A DNA stretch of 64,000 nucleotides from CAZVIJ01 sp964626735. GTDB lineage: Bacteria > Patescibacteriota > Dojkabacteria > JAOAGR01. The translations under genes and the position numbers were made by a program. The stretch spans positions 3,314-67,313 of the forward strand of contig CAZVIJ010000002.1 of NCBI GenBank assembly GCA_964626735.1. The letters are read 5' to 3'. Below are positions 35,963-44,258 of this stretch, piece after piece. The first letter of the stretch is position 1; each line of letters starts with the position of its first letter. The notes beneath the pieces are model-generated. The model was not told the origin of the DNA. It saw nothing but the letters and a program-made list of their open reading frames with translations, and did no database searches.

Positions 35963-38293
35963 ATGAGCAATCCCTCAAATAGTTGGTTATTTACCGATAC
36001 GACTAACCAGCTCTCGGCAAGACCCGAGGCAGCTTCTGTTCCCGATGTGGAACCGTTCCAACCCGGAGATACCGTTGTGGTCAACGATGTCGTCTACGAG
36101 ATAATCGCGTCGCAGGGAATTAATGGAGGAACGTCCTCAATATATTCTATTAGAGTCAAGAATTCCCCGCCCCAAACGGACGATCTGCTCCTCAAAGTAC
36201 AAAATGCCGATGTCGAAACAGGAATCGCCCTGCCCTACGGCAATATGGTGCTTACCCCATCGATGATAACGCCTGCGGCACTACGAGGCACGTTGCTGCA
36301 AATGGCTTTCGCAAAGAATCCTGCCGCGCCGTCAGCTGTACAGGCAATGAATGTCTTGAGTCAAATCCCGAATCTTCCCCAACCGATCATAGACCAGCTG
36401 GATGCAGTTTCTCAAAGACTCCGGGGCAAACTCCAAACAGCAACCGCCCCATCGGATGCAAACATGGTCTTAATGGAAAATGTGCGGTTCGTAGAAAATA
36501 CCTTGGTGTCTTCGGTTTTTATACAGATGCTTCGGGCGTTTCTTGAAAATCACCAAAGTCGCGATAACGCACATATGCTTCAAACAGACGCGCAAATCTT
36601 AGGGAATGCCGCGGGGACCGATTTGCCTGCCTTCCATGGAAGCGGCGAAATTACGACTCGGGTCGGAAGACGATGGGCGCTTGTCATGGAACGAATCAAG
36701 GGCGTGAGGGCTGCCGAGTACATCGAATCGGTCGCGAAGCAATATCCTGGCGAGGAAAATGAATACCGAATCGTTGCGGCATTGGAGGTCGTCAAGCAGT
36801 TGACCGCCAATGCGGCTGCTTCCGAGGCTCGCGGCATTTCTTCCGGAGACTATAAGCCAGACAATACGCTGGTTGAGCCGAACGGGAGAGTTCGACGCGT
36901 TGATTTCGCGACGGCAAAGGTCGATGCTGAGCATCGAAGTATCGCCGAATCGGTCGGCTCGCTTTTGAAGACCGAGGTTTACTCTACTCCCGGTTTTGTT
37001 GCCCTCGATGCCTTATTCGGCGCGACTTCGGCGGGAGACGTATATGCTCTCGCGATGACCGCCTACGAATTGTTTACCGGAGAAGATGTTAGGCAATTGG
37101 CATGCGATTTGGCAGTACAGTTGGGGCAACCGGTAGAGCGAGGGACCTACGCGATCCTTTTGTATGAACATGTCGTCGAAACAATCGACAGGATTGCTGA
37201 AAATAACCCGTCATTCCATCCGATCTCCGCGGTCATAAAGATGGGAGCCCATTGGAATATTGCAGAGAGAATACAAACCTGCGCAGCTTTAGCATCGAGA
37301 TTCAAAGAAATTGCTTATATCCCTCAGAATCAGGTTCTTGAAGGGAAGATCCAGAATATCGATTTCAAGGATGCGCATCCGGGAAACGGCGGCAACATAG
37401 GCGGCTACCCTGGTGATCGCGAATTCGGTGCGCTCATCTCGGACCTTGTTCGGGAGGTCGAGAGGAAGGGCTATAACCCGAAGCAGGCACTCATCGTTCT
37501 CGGAACGCTCTACAGCTTCACATCCCGCGTTTTCGATTCGAACCCGCTCGTTATAGTGGGTACCTACAACGATATTCTAGAGAGGATGAACGGCTTGATC
37601 ATCAAGGTAAAAGAGAATCACGGTTTCGTTCAGGAGCTCGATAGTATGCTCGACTTGTACACGGAGGCGGTTAAAGCAAAACCAGCGGTCCAATTGCCGG
37701 AGGGCGTTAAAGATTCCGGCTATCACTTTGCACGATTCGGCGAGCTATTGAAGGGAATTTCGTATGACGCCCCGATCTCCGTCAAGAAACTGATGGTGCA
37801 GCGGCTCAGTTCGTTCATAAAAAACGTCGCTCCGACTCAATCGCATGGCAAAGATATCTACGACTTCTCTTGGGCAACCGAAGTACGTCTCGCAGAGATG
37901 GTGTGGGGAACGTTCTTCAATACCCATGGTTGCATTGATCGAGAGATTATCGACTGGAGCATGGGAGTGCTGCCGATTATCGATTACCAAACAAGCGAGC
38001 GGCTACTTCAGACGAACTACGCAAACGAACTCGAATACACGATCGCGCGGGACGATATGCCGAAACTTCTGACTGAGCTATGGAGAATAGTCGACAATGC
38101 TTCGGTTGACGGTTCGGGATATTATCCGTTGGCTACAATCGAAGACGCCGAATATGTCGTAACGATGCTGAAAAACATATCGGACGCATCACAAGCTTCA
38201 CGATGGCGTAATACGGCAGCTCGAGAAATCGTCTCGAAGGTAGCAGAAGCGCTTGAGGCACGGATACAAGTGAAGAAAAGCATTCGCCGGTAA
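35963..38293 (+). CDS. divergent Ser/Thr protein kinase-like protein with large C-terminal helical domain
   Basis: 776 aa, no membrane helix. The first half reads as a Hanks-type kinase: glycine-rich loop SQGINGGTSSIYSI (about 50-63), ATP-anchoring Lys in LLLKVQN (K78), catalytic loop SSGDYKPDNTLV (D296, K298, N301), metal-binding D314 in VDFATAK (DFA instead of DFG), then TPGFVALDALF and a GDVYALAMTAYELFTG F-helix. The HRD His/Arg are absent (SGD). The C-terminal 350 residues are helical and unrecognised. Catalytic residues are kept, so activity is plausible, but a pseudokinase is possible. A long insert (about 85-190) separates the N-lobe elements. Confidence 0.75.
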   Translation: MSNPSNSWLFTDTTNQLSARPEAASVPDVEPFQPGDTVVVNDVVYEIIASQGINGGTSSIYSIRVKNSPPQTDDLLLKVQNADVETGIALPYGNMVLTPSMITPAALRGTLLQMAFAKNPAAPSAVQAMNVLSQIPNLPQPIIDQLDAVSQRLRGKLQTATAPSDANMVLMENVRFVENTLVSSVFIQMLRAFLENHQSRDNAHMLQTDAQILGNAAGTDLPAFHGSGEITTRVGRRWALVMERIKGVRAAEYIESVAKQYPGEENEYRIVAALEVVKQLTANAAASEARGISSGDYKPDNTLVEPNGRVRRVDFATAKVDAEHRSIAESVGSLLKTEVYSTPGFVALDALFGATSAGDVYALAMTAYELFTGEDVRQLACDLAVQLGQPVERGTYAILLYEHVVETIDRIAENNPSFHPISAVIKMGAHWNIAERIQTCAALASRFKEIAYIPQNQVLEGKIQNIDFKDAHPGNGGNIGGYPGDREFGALISDLVREVERKGYNPKQALIVLGTLYSFTSRVFDSNPLVIVGTYNDILERMNGLIIKVKENHGFVQELDSMLDLYTEAVKAKPAVQLPEGVKDSGYHFARFGELLKGISYDAPISVKKLMVQRLSSFIKNVAPTQSHGKDIYDFSWATEVRLAEMVWGTFFNTHGCIDREIIDWSMGVLPIIDYQTSERLLQTNYANELEYTIARDDMPKLLTELWRIVDNASVDGSGYYPLATIEDAEYVVTMLKNISDASQASRWRNTAAREIVSKVAEALEARIQVKKSIRR

Positions 38294-38333
38294 TCATGTC
38301 GTTGAGCCCAGTAAAGTCCCCCTACATACCTGT

Positions 38334-38858
38334 ATGGTTATTGGAGTTATTTCAGACACCCACGACAAGGCAGAAGGCGTTCTGAAAGCGTTTGAATACT
38401 TCCTAACGCACAAGGTGAGCGTCGTAGTCCATGTGGGCGATTGGCGAAGTCCAGAATTCGTGGAATACGTCGAACGTGAAGCAGCGTCGCGCGGGATAAA
38501 GATCATCGGAGTTCTTGGAAACAGGGATACCAACAAGGCGAGCATTTTGGAGGCAATCTCACGCGAAGGTGTAGTGGAAGTTTCAAGCGACCCATTGTTG
38601 GAACTTGAAATTGAGGGCAAGCGGATTGCGGTTACGCATGGAGACAGGAAAAAATTACTCAGAGAAAGTATTGTATCCAAGAAATTTGATGTCGTGATAA
38701 CCGGTCATACGCATAAACCGAAAATTGAACGAGTCGGCAGCACGCTCGTCGTCAATCCTGGTTCCACCGCTTTCTCCATACAGCGCTCGAAAGAGTTCAA
38801 CCCGAGCTTGGCCATTTTAGGAACTGAAAAAATAATAGCGAAGATTGTGTTCCTCTGA
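38334..38858 (+). CDS. YfcE/MJ0936-type metallophosphodiesterase
   Basis: 174 aa. Calcineurin-like metal ligands are in order: GVISDTHD (residues 4-11), HVGDWRSPE (about 33), LGNRDTN (about 62), VTHGDR (about 102) and ITGHTHKPK (about 122). This is the compact YfcE/MJ0936 family, which hydrolyses phosphodiesters with two Mn or Ni ions in vitro; the in vivo substrate is unknown. The GNRD motif carries Arg where many members have His. It follows the kinase-like gene by 40 bp and may share its transcript. Confidence 0.9.
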   Translation: MVIGVISDTHDKAEGVLKAFEYFLTHKVSVVVHVGDWRSPEFVEYVEREAASRGIKIIGVLGNRDTNKASILEAISREGVVEVSSDPLLELEIEGKRIAVTHGDRKKLLRESIVSKKFDVVITGHTHKPKIERVGSTLVVNPGSTAFSIQRSKEFNPSLAILGTEKIIAKIVFL

Positions 38859-38902
38859 ACCGAGTCACAGATCATGTTCGGCTCCACCTAGCGATCGCGT
38901 AC

Positions 38903-39871
38903 TTATAGTGCGCTACCGCTTAATAGATATGAAGAGGCACGGTCGACAACCGTTTCCCAATTAGCTCCATCTCTTGTTTCAAGCGAAGCGATATACGCTA
39001 CGACCGCCCTTTTCCTTGGCCCGCTATATGTATGCAGTTTCCGCTCTAAACGCTTCGTGTTGATACGGTGGTTTTCTTCAGGAGTTGCGGAGATGCCGAC
39101 GAACCGCTGAAGATTCCGGTAATCTTCCGCATCGAGCGGTTTGGCAGGCGCCACGATATCCGGAAGTTTAGGGTTTTTATTCGGCAACGGCATATTTTTT
39201 GTCTTTGCCGCAGCCAAGTACTCTTCAAACGTTGCCCCCGACTTTATTTGGTAGACAGCAAATGCGACACGGTACGGGAGTGAATCCCTTCCCCCCATCG
39301 CCGCTTCCGATATTCCAAGAGTCAATGCATCGAATTCGTTATCGGCAGCGTTATCGAGATTAACGAAGCTCACTTTGTGGGATGCGCCGATTGCACGATT
39401 ACCGGTCATGATGGCACCGGGTTGGGAGCCGTAATGTCCAAGAAAGACTTCACCTTCTCTCGCAAAACCGCCATCGGGCTGGTAGTACGTGAGGACATCC
39501 ATCAGGATCTCAAGTTGTTGATGCGAAAGTTGCGGTACATTGTCCGAACTATAGATCGAGAGCGCGATCGGGCGTGCTCCGATAATTCTTCCCATCAATC
39601 CAAGTCCCCACTGATATTCGATATGCGTTTGGTCCTTTGCGGACTCGGACATGATAGATTTTCTGTAGCTTTCTGCGTAGGTTGAGATTATGGGTGCGAC
39701 TACCGAGGAGACCTCGTTTCCATTCGCCGGTTTAACCTCGTAATAGGGCAACGAATTGTAGTGCAGGAGAGCCGCGCCTCCAATAACAGCAGGCGGTACA
39801 AGTATCGTTGCACCGATACCGATCGTCCACCACGGATGTTCGCTCACGAACTCTGATACGAAATTAGCCAT
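38903..39871 (-). CDS. uncharacterised membrane-anchored protein (322 aa)
   Basis: Not recognised. One transmembrane helix near the start (residues about 15-36, WTIGIGATILVPPAVIGGAAL) is followed by a roughly 280-residue domain, probably outside the membrane. Notable segments are YQWGLGLMGRIIGARPIALS and NRAIGASHKVSFVNLDNAAD. A short linker (NKNPKLPDIVAPAKPLD) separates a C-terminal helical part. An extended -10 box ends 7 nt before the ATG. It follows CorA in neighbourhood but has an independent promoter. Confidence 0.6.
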   Translation of the reverse strand: MANFVSEFVSEHPWWTIGIGATILVPPAVIGGAALLHYNSLPYYEVKPANGNEVSSVVAPIISTYAESYRKSIMSESAKDQTHIEYQWGLGLMGRIIGARPIALSIYSSDNVPQLSHQQLEILMDVLTYYQPDGGFAREGEVFLGHYGSQPGAIMTGNRAIGASHKVSFVNLDNAADNEFDALTLGISEAAMGGRDSLPYRVAFAVYQIKSGATFEEYLAAAKTKNMPLPNKNPKLPDIVAPAKPLDAEDYRNLQRFVGISATPEENHRINTKRLERKLHTYSGPRKRAVVAYIASLETRDGANWETVVDRASSYLLSGSAL

Positions 39872-39877
39872 ACGTAA

Positions 39878-39886
39878 ATTGTATCA
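39878..39886 (-). promoter_or_regulatory. extended -10 box (leaderless)
   Basis: Minus-strand TGATACAAT ends 7 nt before the ATG at 39871. Confidence 0.65.
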
Positions 39887-39913
39887 TCGATACGCAATTA
39901 CTGTATTTTGGGG

Positions 39914-40834
39914 CTACAGCATTCTTTTCTTGTAGAACACCAAGAGTACGATTGCGGAGGTCACCAGCGCCATCCCGACCACGATCCAAAAGGCGAGCGG
40001 GTGATGATCGTATGGCAACGCGACATTCATGCCATAGATCGAACCGACGACCGCAGGGATGGTCATGAAGATCGTGAAATTGGTCAGCGACTTCATGGTC
40101 TTGTTCAAGTTGTTGGTGAAGATAATTTGATACGCGTCACGCAAACTTCTCAAGCTTTTGAGACTCACGTTACAGATATCGGTAGACTGCCAGTACATAT
40201 TTTGGACATCCTCATAATATTCGCGCTCGGTATCGGTAAATTTTATGAAGCGTTCCTTGTTCAGGTCTTCGAGCACGAGTTTGAGCGGCACTAACGCTGA
40301 AAGGTATTGGTTGAGAATATCTTCGTGCTCGATCAAGTTCAAAATTTCCTCGTTGTCGACTTCGTGAATCGCTTTCTTTTGCTTCGTAACGACGCTTTGC
40401 GCACGACGGATATTTCTCGAGTATTCTCGCCCGATCCGCTCAAGTAGCGTTATGAATAGCTTTGTCTTCGAGCCGTCGTAGTTTTTCGGGGGCTTACCGA
40501 TGATTGAGCTTATTTCTTCGCTTTCCTCGGGAGAAATCGTTATGAAGAAATCTTTTGAGATGATAACCGTGAGCGTATTGGTATACCGCCATCCTTCTTT
40601 ATCTCCCGGGCTTCTCAAGAAAATAACCGTGCAATCGTCGATGCTTTCGATACGAGGAATTTCGAGATTGTCGAGGCCGTCGGCGATATCCTGTATCGAT
40701 AGCTTCGTAAGCGTCGTAATAACCTCCAGATCTTCGCTCTGCGCATCAGTTATCTGTATCCAGCCATTTCTCTCAAACGAAGTTTGTTCTTCGAATACAT
40801 TGTCTTGAGCATTCCAAGCGTATGCTTTAATCAT
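39914..40834 (-). CDS. CorA-family magnesium/divalent cation transporter
   Basis: 306 aa. A large soluble N-terminal domain (residues 1-240) with long helices is followed by two membrane helices (about 247-267 and 278-300). The diagnostic loop motif SIYGMNV (YGMN) sits between them, followed by ALPYDHHP and a basic C-terminus YKKRML. Family members form pentameric channels for Mg2+ (sometimes Co2+ or Ni2+). Length and layout are ordinary. A -10 box ends 6 nt before the ATG. Confidence 0.93.
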   Translation of the reverse strand: MIKAYAWNAQDNVFEEQTSFERNGWIQITDAQSEDLEVITTLTKLSIQDIADGLDNLEIPRIESIDDCTVIFLRSPGDKEGWRYTNTLTVIISKDFFITISPEESEEISSIIGKPPKNYDGSKTKLFITLLERIGREYSRNIRRAQSVVTKQKKAIHEVDNEEILNLIEHEDILNQYLSALVPLKLVLEDLNKERFIKFTDTEREYYEDVQNMYWQSTDICNVSLKSLRSLRDAYQIIFTNNLNKTMKSLTNFTIFMTIPAVVGSIYGMNVALPYDHHPLAFWIVVGMALVTSAIVLLVFYKKRML

Positions 40835-40839
40835 GTGTC

Positions 40840-40845
40840 ACTATA
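40840..40845 (-). promoter_or_regulatory. -10 box of corA-like gene (leaderless)
   Basis: Minus-strand TATAGT ends 6 nt before the ATG at 40834; the TTTTCA about 17 nt further upstream is a possible weak -35. Confidence 0.6.
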
Positions 40846-40869
40846 ATGCATGAAGCTTTGCTTGAAAAG

Positions 40870-42384
40870 CTATTCGTATCGAAGCGCGGTGATCGGGTCC
40901 ATTCGGGATGCCCTGAATGCAGGGTAAAGCCCTGCCAGCATGCCAATTAGCGTAGTAAACCCTATTACGCCGAAAACCAACCATACCGGAAACGTGATCA
41001 GCCCTTCAAGAGGAAGACTTTGCTGAACAGCGACTTTATCGAGAACGACATTACCGATCTTGGCGATGACATAACTTACGCCAAGTCCCGTAACGCCTCC
41101 CAGAAATCCCAAGAAAGCCGCTTCAAACGTAAACAATCTCCTGATAGTCGATCGGCGAGCGCCGCATGCCCTAAGCACACCGATCTCCTTAGTACGTTCG
41201 TATGTTGCCATAACCATGGTATTGATAATGCCTATCGCCGAAACCAAAAGCGATATACTGCCGATTCCGCCCAAGATAGCGCCGACAACCGTAAACAACT
41301 GGTTGAACTGATCGATCATATTCTGAGCGGTTGTCGCTTTGAGATTCAGTTTCTCAGCAGCAGACGCAATTCCCGAAACGCTATTTGCATCGTCCGCTTT
41401 TACGAGGATCGATCCGTAGCCGTTTTGCACGGAATAATCGGTTACCATAAGCTTCTGTTCGGGGAACGGAACGCCTTGGTTGCTTGGTGCAGGAGGCAAT
41501 GTGCATTTCTTGCCCGGAACGCATTGCTGTTGAGCTTGCTGGTACGCACGCTGTTTTTCTTGGGCTTCCTGGTTTGCCTTTTCCCACGCCTTTTGTTCTT
41601 CGGTATCGACACCCCAGTTCTTCATTCGGGCAAATTCCCGTGCCGTTTCGAGTGTCACCAGCGATGAGCTTATTCCTGGCGCTGATGATGCGACCCCGAC
41701 AATTTCTATCGGATAGCTATACTCTTTATTATTCAGCTCTTCCCAGTAATCACGCGAGTCAGCGTTCATAGGGGGTTTTGGCGGATCTGGCGCCCAGACC
41801 GGAACACCGCCTCCCATTTTAGAAACGAATATAATTTTCTTTCCGACTATCTCTGAAGCTTTTCCCTTGTACCCGAAGTTGCCGAGATCCTCGTCGGTGA
41901 GGACGATCTTTCCTTTATCCAGCGAGGTCAGGTTTCTGCCGGCTATCATCTTGAGCGTAAACATCTTTTTCGACGGGTCGATGCCGAGGGTTTGGACATT
42001 AAACTTTTTGCTCTGCCCCTCGAGGTACATAGTTCGAGCAGACATAATCTGTATGATCGGCGCTACTTCCTCGACATGCGGTATTGCCTTCAGCTTCTCG
42101 ACGGTGGTGTCGTCAATCTTGTTTTTGGAATCGCTGTTCCATGAAGTCGATAATAAGTTGTCGCTTCCATGATCGACTTCGCTCGAGGGCATTATCGAGA
42201 CAATCTTCAACGCACCTGCAGATTCAATAGCGCCGACTATTGCTTTCTTCCCCGCCAATACCAACGAGAGCATCATCGTCACCGATATCGCTCCGATAAC
42301 GATGGCAAAAATGGTCAGAAACGTTCTGAGCTTCTGCCTGAATAGATTTTTGAACGCTGTTCGAATGTAGTCTGTCGCTTTCAT
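40870..42384 (-). CDS. MacB-like ABC transporter permease
   Basis: 504 aa. The N-terminal helix with FRQKLRTFLTIFAIVIGAIS is the MacB/FtsX signature. A large extracytoplasmic domain (about 45-375) follows, then three membrane helices, including the conserved ATYERTKEIGVLRACGARRS cytoplasmic loop. The ectodomain contains an unusual charged, Gln-rich insert (about 265-310, AYQQAQQQCVPGKKCTLPP) with two Cys. MacB-type systems act as mechanotransmission pumps for peptides, lipoproteins or toxins; no membrane-fusion partner gene is adjacent. Its ATG overlaps the stop of the ATPase gene (ATGA), showing translational coupling. Confidence 0.92.
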   Translation of the reverse strand: MKATDYIRTAFKNLFRQKLRTFLTIFAIVIGAISVTMMLSLVLAGKKAIVGAIESAGALKIVSIMPSSEVDHGSDNLLSTSWNSDSKNKIDDTTVEKLKAIPHVEEVAPIIQIMSARTMYLEGQSKKFNVQTLGIDPSKKMFTLKMIAGRNLTSLDKGKIVLTDEDLGNFGYKGKASEIVGKKIIFVSKMGGGVPVWAPDPPKPPMNADSRDYWEELNNKEYSYPIEIVGVASSAPGISSSLVTLETAREFARMKNWGVDTEEQKAWEKANQEAQEKQRAYQQAQQQCVPGKKCTLPPAPSNQGVPFPEQKLMVTDYSVQNGYGSILVKADDANSVSGIASAAEKLNLKATTAQNMIDQFNQLFTVVGAILGGIGSISLLVSAIGIINTMVMATYERTKEIGVLRACGARRSTIRRLFTFEAAFLGFLGGVTGLGVSYVIAKIGNVVLDKVAVQQSLPLEGLITFPVWLVFGVIGFTTLIGMLAGLYPAFRASRMDPITALRYE

Positions 42385-43040
42385 TTGAGTTTTCCGTCCT
42401 TTATGGTGATAATCCTACCCGCCTGCTGCGCAATTCCCTCATCATGGGTAATCATGATAAGCGTAATTCCTTTTTTATTGAGATCTTTCAGCAGATCGAT
42501 GACTTCGGCGCTTTTTTTGGAATCAAGATTTCCCGTCGGCTCATCGGCGATGATGATCTTCGGGTCGTTGGATAACGCGCGTGCGATAGCAACACGCTGC
42601 CGTTGTCCTCCCGACAGCTGGCTCGGCTTATGGTTTAGCCGATCGCCGAGGTCAACTGCCTTCAGGCATTCGACCGCCCGCTGTTTACGCTTCTTTGCCG
42701 GCATACCGCCGAGCATGAGCGGAACAGCCACGTTCTCGACGGCGGTATAGTTCGGCTGCAGGTTGAAATTCTGGAATATAAATCCGATGGTTCGGTTTCG
42801 GTAATCTGCGAGGGCGTTATCGCTTATTTTCGAGATATCCTGATCGTCGATGACAATCTTCCCTTCATCAGCGACATCGATACCGCCGATAATATTCGCC
42901 AGGGTCGACTTTCCCGATCCGGAAGGTCCAACGATTGCCAGGAACTCGCCGTCCTCGACCGTCAAATCGACGCTGTCCAATGCGCGAATTTTTTCACCAC
43001 CGAGGACATACGTCTTTGTCACATTTTTGAGGGTGATCAC
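42381..43040 (-). CDS. MacB/LolD-like ABC transporter ATP-binding protein
   Basis: 219 aa from the GTG at 43040 (MITLKNVTKTY). Walker A is GPSGSGKSTLA, the Q-loop is in FIFQNFNL, the ABC signature is LSGGQRQRVAIARAL and Walker B is IIIADEPTGNLD, followed by the H-loop THD. The GNLD ending and length place it in the MacB/LolD/FtsE group. It energises the permease encoded by the coupled downstream gene. Another GTG at 43046 would add two residues, but it lies 1 nt from the -10 box, so the inner GTG (7 nt away) is preferred. Confidence 0.93.
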   Translation of the reverse strand: MITLKNVTKTYVLGGEKIRALDSVDLTVEDGEFLAIVGPSGSGKSTLANIIGGIDVADEGKIVIDDQDISKISDNALADYRNRTIGFIFQNFNLQPNYTAVENVAVPLMLGGMPAKKRKQRAVECLKAVDLGDRLNHKPSQLSGGQRQRVAIARALSNDPKIIIADEPTGNLDSKKSAEVIDLLKDLNKKGITLIMITHDEGIAQQAGRIITIKDGKLK

Positions 43041-43046
43041 TATCAC

Positions 43047-43055
43047 ACTCTAGCA
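43047..43055 (-). promoter_or_regulatory. extended -10 box of the ABC operon (leaderless)
   Basis: Minus-strand TGCTAGAGT ends 7 nt before the GTG at 43040 and discriminates between two candidate GTG starts. Confidence 0.6.
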
Positions 43056-43075
43056 TGACGCTGTGCACTTTCCAA

Positions 43076-44254
43076 TCAGCCGAAGAGCCTGAAATCCTCA
43101 ATTTCGACTTCTTTTCCCTGATCAATCGCTTTTTTCGCTGCTCTTTCCACATAATCATCGTAGCTGCCCCAGTGATCACGTATATCTTTGTGAAATGTTG
43201 CTTGGGCGAATGAACGTGCATAATCCGTCGATATATCTTCGATGCTCGTCTTGCGAGTTAACGCTAGGATGAGGAGCGAGAACCGGTCGAGAAATTGTTT
43301 GAGGCCCATAAGGTCACCCGGCTGGTTTTTAGGGTTACCCGACGCAAGCACCCCATCCGATATTTCATCATTTTTGCACAGTTCTCCGAACAACGTAATG
43401 TTTTTCATTTTCAAGTTACCGTGCGTGATATTGCTGGCTAGCATACTATGGTAGTTTTCCCCCATTATCCGGCATAACTCTTTTACGAATTCGACGGCGA
43501 GCTGTACGACATCAGCCGACTTTATGCTCTCGGAGTCAACTTTTCTCCAAGTGCCGTGGGTAGATTGGTACCACTCCCGCTCATCGTACTGCGAAAAGGC
43601 GATTACCAACCGCATCATACTTCGCAATTCACGCAGTTGCGTATTGCGGCGCGCATGTTCATCTTCGAGGACATCGATAATATCTTGCAGGGTAATCGGA
43701 CAGACTCTTCCCCAAAGCGATTGGTGTATGGCAGTGTCGTGAAAACCTTTCTCCTTGAACCAATCGATATCTCGATCCTTTCCCTCATCGAACAAGGATT
43801 CCGTAAACCATCCGCCGATCGGCAGCCAAGTACGGACGCCTCGTCCATCGAGGAATAATGAGTTATGCGCATCAACCCTTTGGTCTTCGTAACTGCGCAA
43901 CCCGACCATACGCCCACCTTGTTCTTCATCGAGCACTATAAAAGGGGATTCGGCGTTGCCGATTCCTTCACGAACCAGCGAGCAGCACCCAGTATTTTGC
44001 ACGCGCAACGAATGCAGCGTCCTCTCCTTATGTTTCGGTCCCTGTTCGAACATCGTAAAGCAAGAATCGGTAGACCGTAGCGTAACATAATAATCTTTGC
44101 CCTTTATCCGTCGTTCGGGTAAGAAATCGTCGAGCGAAACACATTGTATGGCATAATCACGAGGCTCGAACAAGAAATTGATGGCGGGGAACTCTCTATT
44201 GACCCGTATATCGGGCACGCTGCAGAGTTCAAGTTCATCTAATCGCAGTAACAT
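43076..44254 (-). CDS. uncharacterised protein with kinase-like HGN loop
   Basis: 392 aa from the ATG at 44254, 4 bp after the stop of the dockerin gene, so it is probably translated by coupling. No signal or membrane segment. The only family hint is SNITHGNLKMKNITLFGE (H278, G279, N280, N285), which mirrors the HGDLKxxN catalytic loop of protein and aminoglycoside kinases with Asp replaced by Asn. It is followed by GDLMGLKQFLDRFSLLILAL, resembling the later helix of such folds. No glycine loop or metal-binding Asp is clear. A pseudokinase is a weak hypothesis. Confidence 0.6.
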   Translation of the reverse strand: MLLRLDELELCSVPDIRVNREFPAINFLFEPRDYAIQCVSLDDFLPERRIKGKDYYVTLRSTDSCFTMFEQGPKHKERTLHSLRVQNTGCCSLVREGIGNAESPFIVLDEEQGGRMVGLRSYEDQRVDAHNSLFLDGRGVRTWLPIGGWFTESLFDEGKDRDIDWFKEKGFHDTAIHQSLWGRVCPITLQDIIDVLEDEHARRNTQLRELRSMMRLVIAFSQYDEREWYQSTHGTWRKVDSESIKSADVVQLAVEFVKELCRIMGENYHSMLASNITHGNLKMKNITLFGELCKNDEISDGVLASGNPKNQPGDLMGLKQFLDRFSLLILALTRKTSIEDISTDYARSFAQATFHKDIRDHWGSYDDYVERAAKKAIDQGKEVEIEDFRLFG

Positions 44255-44258
44255 TGTG

